Source of the DNA: Myxococcales bacterium
GTDB lineage: Bacteria > Myxococcota > Polyangia > Nannocystales > Nannocystaceae
Length of the DNA: 64,000 bases
Assembly (NCBI GenBank): GCA_016793465.1
Contig: JAEUJW010000037.1
Span: 1 to 64,000, forward strand
Direction: 5' to 3'
The notes under the pieces are model-generated. The model did not search any database. It saw nothing but the letters and a program-made list of their open reading frames with translations, and had not been told where the DNA came from. Both the position numbers and the translations under genes were made by a program. This document shows, piece after piece, positions 58,058 to 64,000 of the stretch. Each line of letters starts with the position of its first letter. The first letter of the stretch is position 1.

Positions 58058-58465
58058 GTGAGCGCGCCGGCCCGCCTGTTCTGGTTCGCCGAGCCGGTCG
58101 CGTGCAGCGACCCCGCCGCGCCGATCGGCCGCCTGCTGCTCGCCGACGACGGCCTCACGTTCATCCCCGGCAAGCGCTCGCGGGCCGCCGCCCGCGCCGA
58201 CCAGGGCTGGCTGGCGCACGCCCTGTCCGACGACGAGGGCCTCGAGGATCTGTTCGCCGCCGTGGCCCATCGTGCGCCCGTCGAGCAGCGCGCCGCGATC
58301 GCCGGCTCGCTGCACCTCGCCGCGCCGTCGGGGCTCGCGCTCGCCGGCCGCACGCTCACGGTCTCCGAACCCGCGCGCAGCTTCACCCTGCCGCCGGTGC
58401 TCGGCGCCTCGCTGCGGGCCTGGCTGGCCGCGATCGCCGCCGTCGCTCCCGACCCGCGAATGTGA
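58058..58465 (+). CDS. Hypothetical protein following the DNA polymerase gene
   Basis: The 135-residue product is not recognised. It is Ala/Leu-rich, starts RLFWFAEPVACSDPAAPIGRLLLADDGLTFIPGKRSRAAARADQGW, and ends with a hydrophobic helix-like stretch (GASLRAWLAAIAAV). The GTG start is 4 bp after the polymerase stop, which suggests co-transcription. Codon composition fits a real gene. The 223-bp region between it and tldD holds a short hairpin (CCCCCTCAGGGGG) and nothing else recognised. Confidence 0.5.
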   Translation: MSAPARLFWFAEPVACSDPAAPIGRLLLADDGLTFIPGKRSRAAARADQGWLAHALSDDEGLEDLFAAVAHRAPVEQRAAIAGSLHLAAPSGLALAGRTLTVSEPARSFTLPPVLGASLRAWLAAIAAVAPDPRM

Positions 58466-58688
58466 CAGCGCCGCGCGACGCCGCCGCGGTCGATCGCCGG
58501 CGGATCACCGTGTCCGCCGCCCGTGCCCACGGGGCTCGACGCCTGCACCGTCGCCGCCACCACCCCGAGGTCCCCGCCGCCCCGTGCGCCGCGATGTGCT
58601 CGGCCGCGAAACCTCACGCCTCGTTTCCGGTTCCAAGCGACAACCCGCCCCCTCAGGGGGTCATCCTCGTCGCCGGAGCCGTCCTCGC

Positions 58689-60257
58689 ATGCACCCGTTG
58701 TCCTTGACTCGTCGCGCCTTCGTGCGCACCTCCACAGCTGGCGCGGCGGTCCTCGCCACCGCCTCGGGCCTCGGGCTCGGCGGATGCAGCAAGACCGCCT
58801 CCACGGCAAACACCATGATCCCCGGCGACACCGCACCCCTGGCCCACCACCTCGAGTTCTTCTCCCTCGACGAGCCGACGCTCGCGCGCGTCATGACCGA
58901 GCTGACGGCCCGCGGCGCCGACGCGGCGGACCTTTATTTTCAGCACAGCCGCGACCACTCGATCACCATGGAGGACGGCATCATCAGCCGCGCCTCCTCT
59001 TCGGTGGATCAGGGCGTCGGCCTGCGCGTCGTCGTCGGCGACCAGACCGGCTACGCCTTCACCGAGGACCTCTCGCTCGAGTCGATGCTGGCGGCCGCCC
59101 GCACCGCCGCGACGATCGCCCACGGCGGCAAGCCGGTCGCCCCCGTCACCTTCGACCACAAGGTGCGCCCGTCGAGCTTCTACACCTTGCAGCGCCCGTG
59201 GCACGACGTCACCGTCGCCAGCAAGCTGCCGAAGATCGAGCAGCTCCACGCGCTCGCCCGCAAGGTCGACCCCTCGGTCGAGAAAGCCACCGTCAACTGG
59301 GCCGACGGCGACGAGATCGTGCTCATCGTCGACATGCACGGGCGGATCCACACCGACGTGCGGCCGATGACCCGCCTGTGGTGCACCCTGACCGCCAAGA
59401 AGAACGGCGTCACCCAGTCGAACTCGGCCAACCTCGCCGGCCGCCACGGCTTCGACTGGTACACCGACGAGCGCCTCGCCTTCCTCGCCAAGGAGGCCGG
59501 CGACCGCACCATGATCCTGTTCGAGGCCAAGCGACCCCCCGCCGGCGAGATGCCGGTCGTGCTGGCCGCCGGCGCCTCCGGCATCCTGCTGCACGAGGCC
59601 ATCGGCCACGGCATGGAGGCCGACTTCAACCGCAAGGGCACCTCGATCTACAGCAGCATGATCGGCAAGAAGGTCGCCCCCGACTTCGTCACCATCGTCG
59701 ACGACGCCACGCAAGAAGGCGAGCGCGGCGCGCTCAACGTCGACGACGAAGGGAACCCCACCGAGAAGACCGTGCTCGTCGACCACGGCGTGATGGCCTC
59801 GTACCTCCACGACAGCATCAGCGCCCGCCACTACAAGCACAAGGGCACCGGCTCCGGCCGCCGCGAGTCGTTCCGCCACGCCCCGCTGCCGCGCATGCGC
59901 TCCACGTACATGGAGAACGGCCCGCACACCCGCGACGAGATCATCGCCTCGGTCAAGAAGGGCATCATCGCCGAGACCTTCACCAACGGTCAGGTCCAGA
60001 TCGGCGCCGGCGACTTCACGTTCTACATCAAGAACGGCTGGCTCATCGAGGACGGCAAGATCACCGCTCCCATCAAGGACATCAACATCATCGGCAACGG
60101 CCCCGAGGCCCTGCGCAACGTGACCATGGTCGCCAACGACACCAAGCTCGACTTCGGCGGCTGGACCTGCGGGAAGGACGGCCAGTCCGTGCCGGTCTCG
60201 CAGGGCATGCCGACCACCCTCGTGTCCAAGATGACCGTCGGAGGCGAGAATGTCTGA
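58689..60257 (+). CDS. tldD: TldD-family metalloprotease with Tat-lipoprotein signal
   Basis: The 522-residue protein has the TldD core: LYFQHSRDHSITMEDGIISRASSSVDQGVGLRVVVGDQTGYAFTEDL, then VLAAGASGILLHEAIGHGMEADF with the HExxxH zinc motif, and FTNGQVQIGAGDFTFYIKNGWLIEDGKITAPIKDINIIGNG. The N-terminus LTRRAFVRTSTAGAAVLATASGLGLGGC (Cys33) is a twin-arginine signal ending in a lipobox, unlike the cytoplasmic TldD of E. coli. The pmbA gene overlaps its 3' end by 8 bp. In E. coli TldD/TldE form a heterodimeric protease that unfolds and cleaves peptides. Confidence 0.93.
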   Translation: MHPLSLTRRAFVRTSTAGAAVLATASGLGLGGCSKTASTANTMIPGDTAPLAHHLEFFSLDEPTLARVMTELTARGADAADLYFQHSRDHSITMEDGIISRASSSVDQGVGLRVVVGDQTGYAFTEDLSLESMLAAARTAATIAHGGKPVAPVTFDHKVRPSSFYTLQRPWHDVTVASKLPKIEQLHALARKVDPSVEKATVNWADGDEIVLIVDMHGRIHTDVRPMTRLWCTLTAKKNGVTQSNSANLAGRHGFDWYTDERLAFLAKEAGDRTMILFEAKRPPAGEMPVVLAAGASGILLHEAIGHGMEADFNRKGTSIYSSMIGKKVAPDFVTIVDDATQEGERGALNVDDEGNPTEKTVLVDHGVMASYLHDSISARHYKHKGTGSGRRESFRHAPLPRMRSTYMENGPHTRDEIIASVKKGIIAETFTNGQVQIGAGDFTFYIKNGWLIEDGKITAPIKDINIIGNGPEALRNVTMVANDTKLDFGGWTCGKDGQSVPVSQGMPTTLVSKMTVGGENV

Positions 60258-61584
60258 GCACACCGACAGCACCGAAGCCCTGCTGAAGAGCGCCGCCTCC
60301 GCCGTCGAGATCGCCAGGAAGGCCGGGGCCAGCGACGCCTGGGCCAGCGTCTCGCGCGACCGCAGCGTCAGCTACATCTACCGCGACGGCAAGATCGAGA
60401 AGGTCGAGGAGAGCACCTCGCGCGGCCTCGGCGTCAGCATCTACGCCGACGGCAAGTACTCGACGCACAGCACCACCGACCTGCGCCCCGACCGCCTGAA
60501 GCTGTTCGTCGAGGACGCGGTCGCCCTCACCCGCGCGCTCCAGCCCGACCCGCAGCGCAAGATCCCCGACCCGGCCCTCTTCGCCGACCGCCCGAACGTC
60601 GACCTGCAGCGCCAGGACCCCGCGGTCGGCAAGCTCGGCCGCGAGCAGCGCGAGGCCTGGCTGGCCGAGATGGACAGCCGCGCCCACGCCGATCAGAAGG
60701 TCATCTCCGCCGAGAGCAACCTGTTTAGCGGCGAGACCCGCGGCGCCTCGGCCAGCTCGAACGGCTTCCAGGGCACCTGGGAGGGCGGCTACGTCGGCTA
60801 CTCCGGCAACGTGACCGTGCGCGAGGGCGAGGACAAGCGCCCCGAGGGCTCGGCCCACGCGGTCGGCCGCTTCCTCGGCGACCTGCCCGAGCCGAGCAAG
60901 ATCGCCGACCTCGCCCTGCGCCGCGCGCTCGACCGCCTCGGCAGCAAGAAGGGCCCGACCATCCGCACGACGATGGTGGTCGACCCCGAGGCCGCGGTCT
61001 CGCTGATCTCCCGCGCGCTCGGCCCGTCGCACGCGGCCTCGATCCAGCAGGGCCGCTCGTTCTGGGCCGGCAAGGTCGGGACCCAGCTGTTCGGCGACAA
61101 GCTCACCGTGACCGACGACCCGCTGATCCCCCGCGGCCTCGGCTCGCGCCACTTCGACGGCGAGGGCATCTCCGCCAAGAAGCTGCCGATCGTCGAGAAC
61201 GGCGTCGTCAAAAACCTCTACGTCGACACCTACTACGGCCGCAAGCTCGGCCTGGCCCCGACCACCGGCTCGTCGTCGAACCGCGTGGTCGGCCTCGGCG
61301 ACAGGCCGCTCGCCGAGCTCATCGCCGCGGCGGGCACCGGCGTGTACGTGACGACCTGGCTCGGCGGCAACAGCGACGGCACCACCGGCGACTTCTCGCT
61401 CGGCCTGCGCGGCCACCTGATCGAGAACGGCAAGATCGGCGCGCCGATCGGCGAGATGAACGTCACCGGCAACCTCGCGGCGCTGTTCAAGAGCCTGGTC
61501 GCGGTCGGCAACGACCCCTACCCCTACTCGAGCCTGCGCGCGCCGACCCTGGTGTTCGAGAACGTCCAGTTCTCCGGCACCTGA
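60250..61584 (+). CDS. pmbA: PmbA/TldE-family protease subunit
   Basis: The 444-residue protein matches TldE: WASVSRDRSVSYIYRDGKIEKVEESTSRGLGVSIYADGKYSTHSTTDLRPDRL, VVDPEAAVSLISRALGPSHAASIQQGRSFWAGKVG, LGSRHFDGEGISAKKLPIVENGVVKNLYVDTYYGRKLG and GDFSLGLRGHLIENGKIGAPIGEMNVTGNLAALFKSL. It lacks the HExxxH motif, as expected for the partner subunit. No signal peptide is seen, although the TldD partner has a Tat signal. Its start overlaps tldD by 8 bp, so they are translated together. Confidence 0.93.
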   Translation: MSEHTDSTEALLKSAASAVEIARKAGASDAWASVSRDRSVSYIYRDGKIEKVEESTSRGLGVSIYADGKYSTHSTTDLRPDRLKLFVEDAVALTRALQPDPQRKIPDPALFADRPNVDLQRQDPAVGKLGREQREAWLAEMDSRAHADQKVISAESNLFSGETRGASASSNGFQGTWEGGYVGYSGNVTVREGEDKRPEGSAHAVGRFLGDLPEPSKIADLALRRALDRLGSKKGPTIRTTMVVDPEAAVSLISRALGPSHAASIQQGRSFWAGKVGTQLFGDKLTVTDDPLIPRGLGSRHFDGEGISAKKLPIVENGVVKNLYVDTYYGRKLGLAPTTGSSSNRVVGLGDRPLAELIAAAGTGVYVTTWLGGNSDGTTGDFSLGLRGHLIENGKIGAPIGEMNVTGNLAALFKSLVAVGNDPYPYSSLRAPTLVFENVQFSGT

Positions 61585-61603
61585 AGCGCGCCGCGCGAGC
61601 CGC

Positions 61604-61650
61604 GAAGCCCGGGTCTCTCGCCGGTGAGACGCCCGGGCTTCTTCTGCTGT
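61604..61650 (+). terminator. Terminator after tldD-pmbA
   Basis: GAAGCCCGGG (61604-61613) pairs with CCCGGGCTTC (61632-61641), with an inner TCTC/GAGA stem. TTCTGCTGT follows. Confidence 0.65.
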
Positions 61651-61744
61651 GCGGCCCACGGCGAAGGCTGGCTGGTCGCGCTCATCGACGCGGACGGCAC
61701 CCTGCGGCGGGCCCGACCGGCTTCTCGCCGCGACCCGCGTGGGT

Positions 61745-61750
61745 TAGTGT
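61745..61750 (+). promoter_or_regulatory. -10-like TAGTGT before the SDR gene
   Basis: TAGTGT is 9 nt before ATG 61760, with no ribosome binding site between them. Confidence 0.4.
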
Positions 61751-61759
61751 GCGCCTCGC

Positions 61760-62581
61760 ATGGCACTCCCTGACAAGCCCCGAGTCGTCGTCACCGGCGC
61801 CGGCGGCGGCCTCGGCCGCGCCTTCAGCCTCGAGCTCGCGACCCGCCGCGCGCGCATCATCGCCGCCGACATCGACGCGGCCGCCGCGGAGGCCACCGCC
61901 GCGGCCGTGCGTGCGGCCGGCGGCGAGGCCCACGCCGTCGTCTGCGACGTGGCCGTGCCCGCCGAGGTCGAGCGCCTCGGCAACCTCGCCGACGAGACCT
62001 TCGGCGGCGCCGACCTCGTGATCAACAACGCGGGCGTCGCCGTCGCCGGCCCGTTCGAGGACGTCGCGCTGGCCGACTGGGAGTGGATCATGGGGATCAA
62101 CCTGTGGGGCGTGATCTACGGCTGCCGCACCTTCATCCCCCGCTTCAAGGCCCAGAAGCGCGGCGCGATCCTCAACGTCGCCTCGGCCGCCGGACTGCTC
62201 AACATGCCGGAGATGGGCCCCTACAACGTCACCAAGGCCGGCGTCGTGGCCCTGTCCGAGACCCTGTGCGCCGAGCTGGCCCCGCACGGCATCAGCGTGA
62301 CCGTGCTCTGCCCCACGTTCTTCCGCACCAACATCATCAAGTCCGGCCGCAACACCAAACCCGACCAGGCCAAGTTCGGCGAGCGGCTGATGGCCCGGGC
62401 CAAGGTGCAGGCCGACGGGGTCGCCCGCCACGCGATCGCGGCCGTCGACGCCGGCGAGCTGTTCGCCCTGCCGCACAGCGACGGGGCGTGGCTGTGGCGC
62501 CTGAAGCGTCTCGCCCCCGAGCGCTTCTACCGCAAGCTGATCCCCGCCAACATTCAGCGCGTCCGCGATCGCGCCCGCTGA
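61760..62581 (+). CDS. Short-chain dehydrogenase/reductase
   Basis: The 273-residue oxidoreductase has the Rossmann TGAGGGLGRAFSLELA motif, the Asp after beta-2 (AADIDAA, NAD preference), NNAGVAVAG, the catalytic Ser in NVASAAGLLN, and the YNVTKAG Tyr/Lys pair. The C-terminal part resembles the SDR subgroup that acts on long-chain or steroid-like alcohols (VCPTFFRTNI, WRLKRLAPERFYRKLIP). The substrate is unknown. It stands alone between the pmbA terminator and the last gene. Confidence 0.93.
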   Translation: MALPDKPRVVVTGAGGGLGRAFSLELATRRARIIAADIDAAAAEATAAAVRAAGGEAHAVVCDVAVPAEVERLGNLADETFGGADLVINNAGVAVAGPFEDVALADWEWIMGINLWGVIYGCRTFIPRFKAQKRGAILNVASAAGLLNMPEMGPYNVTKAGVVALSETLCAELAPHGISVTVLCPTFFRTNIIKSGRNTKPDQAKFGERLMARAKVQADGVARHAIAAVDAGELFALPHSDGAWLWRLKRLAPERFYRKLIPANIQRVRDRAR

Positions 62582-62669
62582 GCCCCGGCGCCCTGCGAGC
62601 CGCACCGACACCGCCGCCGTGAACCACCGCCGCGCGCCTCGCCCGCGTCCACGCGCCGCCGAGGCGTGA

Positions 62670-62675
62670 TAGCGT
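62670..62675 (+). promoter_or_regulatory. -10-like TAGCGT before the last gene
   Basis: TAGCGT is 18 nt before ATG 62694. Here an AGGTGGAGG ribosome binding site is present, so a short leader is likely. Confidence 0.35.
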
Positions 62676-62693
62676 GGCCCGCGGAGGTGGAGG

Positions 62694-64000
62694 ATGGGAC
62701 GGGGTCGGCTGTTCGGGGCCTTCTTTCTCGCGGGCGTGCTCGCGTGCGGCGACGGCGGCACCGGAGAGACCAGCGCGCCGCCGCCCGGCAGCGACAGCGA
62801 GGCGACGATGGTCGCCTCCACGACCTCGGGCGTGACGCCGCCGACCACCACCGACACCCCCGAGACCGCCGGCTTCACCGAGCAGCCGACCACCGGCGCC
62901 CCCGCGAGCTGCGGCGACGGTGCCGTCGACCCCGGCGAGGCCTGCGACGACGGCCCCCAGAACGGCCCCGGCCAGGCCTGCAGCGCCGACTGCCAGACCA
63001 ACACCTGCGGCGACGGCGACCCCGGGCCCGGCGAGCAGTGCGACGACGGCCCCCAGAACGGCCCCGGCATGGCCTGCAGCGCCGACTGCCAGACCAACGT
63101 GTGCGGCGACGGCGACCCCGGCCCCGGCGAGCAGTGCGACGACGGAGCCGACAACGCCGACACCAACTCCTGCAAGGCCGACTGCAGCGACAACGTGTGC
63201 GGCGACGGGTTCGTCGGCCCCGGCGAGGGCTGCGACGACGGCAACACCGACGACGCCGACGAGTGCACCGGCGAGTGCGCGCTCGCGACCTGCGGCGACG
63301 GCGTGGTCGCCCCCACCGAGCAGTGCGACGACGGCAACCCCGACGACGGCGACGCCTGCACCGCCGCCTGCACCAACGCCGCCTGCTCCGACGGCCACGT
63401 CCAGCCCGGCAACGGCGAGGCCTGCGACGACGGCCCAGGCAACGCCGACAACGCCGCCTGCACCACCGCGTGCCAGGACAACGTGTGCGGCGACGGCAAC
63501 GCCTTCACCGACGGCGGCCCCGAGCAGTGCGACAACGGCGTCGACAACGGCCCCGGCCAGCCGTGCAACGCGACGTGCCAGCTCAACGTGTGCGGCGACG
63601 CCGACATGTCGCCGACCGAGGCCTGCGACGACGGCAACACCGCCGCCGGCGACGGCTGCTCGCCGACCTGCGCGCTCGAGGAGTGCGGCAACGGCGTGCT
63701 CGACCCCGGCGAGGCCTGCGACGACGGCAAGAACGGCGACAACGACGACGGCTGCACCGACCTCTGCCTCGCCCCCGCGTGCGGCGACGGCCTGCTGCAG
63801 CCGAGCCTCGGCGAGCAGTGCGACGACGGCGACCAGAACTCCAACAGCGGCGCCTGCCTGCTCGGCTGCACCCCCGCGGCCTGCGGCGACGGCTTCATCC
63901 AGCAGAACGTCGAGCAGTGCGACGACGGCGAGCAGAACGGCAACACCAACGCTTGCAAGCTCGACTGCCAGCAGAACGTGTGCGGCGACGGGTTCGTCGG
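62694..64000 (+). CDS. Cys-rich DUF4215-repeat lipoprotein, cut by the window end
   Basis: The open frame runs from ATG 62694 beyond the last base (435 codons seen, no stop). The N-terminus is a lipoprotein signal (FLAGVLAC, Cys18) followed by a Thr/Ser/Pro linker (to about 75). At least twelve repeats of about 30-35 residues follow, of the form CGDGxxxPGEQCDDGxxNxxxxxCxxxC, the DUF4215/Myxococcus Cys-rich repeat. Such repeats occur in large surface proteins of myxobacteria and may continue into a C-terminal anchor outside the window. The RBS AGGTGGAGG lies just upstream of the start. Confidence 0.9.
   Translation, partial: MGRGRLFGAFFLAGVLACGDGGTGETSAPPPGSDSEATMVASTTSGVTPPTTTDTPETAGFTEQPTTGAPASCGDGAVDPGEACDDGPQNGPGQACSADCQTNTCGDGDPGPGEQCDDGPQNGPGMACSADCQTNVCGDGDPGPGEQCDDGADNADTNSCKADCSDNVCGDGFVGPGEGCDDGNTDDADECTGECALATCGDGVVAPTEQCDDGNPDDGDACTAACTNAACSDGHVQPGNGEACDDGPGNADNAACTTACQDNVCGDGNAFTDGGPEQCDNGVDNGPGQPCNATCQLNVCGDADMSPTEACDDGNTAAGDGCSPTCALEECGNGVLDPGEACDDGKNGDNDDGCTDLCLAPACGDGLLQPSLGEQCDDGDQNSNSGACLLGCTPAACGDGFIQQNVEQCDDGEQNGNTNACKLDCQQNVCGDGFV

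Noticed and set aside
61682..63958. A 758-codon minus-strand frame with SPSSHCSPGP-like repeats
   Set aside because: The apparent repeats are the antisense of the DUF4215 Cys-rich repeats at 62694-64000, and the rest is opposite the SDR gene.
62900..64000. Regular repeats resembling a CRISPR array
   Set aside because: The units are imperfect, have no unique spacers of constant length, and are in-frame protein repeats.

Overview
The window is chromosomal DNA of a very GC-rich Gram-negative predatory bacterium, most likely a myxobacterium of the Nannocystis/Plesiocystis branch. The evidence is internal: a Ser/Thr kinase fused to tetratricopeptide repeats; many short-signal lipoproteins with Ser/Thr/Gly/Asp-rich linkers; secreted proteins ending in a MYXO-CTERM-like tag (a GCGC-type Cys motif, one hydrophobic helix, an Arg cluster); Cys-rich DUF4215-type repeats; and a CarF-type lipid desaturase. 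No rRNA, tRNA, CRISPR array, prophage or insertion sequence was recognised. The only mobile element is the 5' part of a group II intron at the left edge.

Layout. 1-5.3 kb: group II intron start (minus strand), a RebB R-body gene, a kinase-TPR receptor and a TPR lipoprotein. 5.3-6.7 kb: TspO and a membrane protein. 6.8-13.2 kb (minus): an NAD-dependent molybdenum formate dehydrogenase operon (Nitr_red_assoc protein, fdhD, fdsG, fdsB, fdsA, fdsD). 13.4-15.6 kb: a double von Willebrand A surface protein. 15.6-24.5 kb (minus): an eight-gene haem operon, hmuT-hmuU-hmuV-hmuS-hmuY-metallopeptidase-TonB receptor-hmuY, whose genes mostly overlap, behind a Fur-box-like site. Divergent from it is a TetR gene with an operator inside its promoter, translationally coupled to a diiron oxygenase gene. 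26.5-29.9 kb: a degenerate P-loop protein, PilZ, Rpe and a DUF481 protein. 29.9-40.1 kb: Cys-rich and linker-rich lipoproteins around a sulfotransferase and a two-subunit CoA-transferase, then a glutathione transferase. 40.2-46.4 kb: type II NADH dehydrogenase, CarF behind a perfect 27-bp inverted repeat, uridine kinase, a sigma-54 two-component pair, and a c-type cytochrome lipoprotein. 46.6-53.5 kb: an OmpA/TSP3 protein, an 812-bp gene-poor stretch, and two tandem FG-GAP surface proteins. 53.6-64 kb: tRNA-dihydrouridine synthase, lysine 2,3-aminomutase, an A-family DNA polymerase whose exonuclease domain looks dead, a Tat-lipoprotein TldD with PmbA, an SDR enzyme, and a DUF4215 Cys-rich lipoprotein cut by the window end.

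Two patterns cut across the genes. First, many genes have a TANNNT (-10-like) hexamer only 6-9 nt before the start codon and no ribosome binding site, which suggests frequent leaderless transcription; this also supports several start choices below. Second, runs of A/T-only codons and A/T-only palindromic spacers recur inside and between otherwise extremely GC-rich genes. Functionally the window combines iron/haem scavenging, formate oxidation and respiratory entry (Fds, NDH-2, cytochrome c), light/lipid signalling (CarF), and a large investment in cell-surface proteins.
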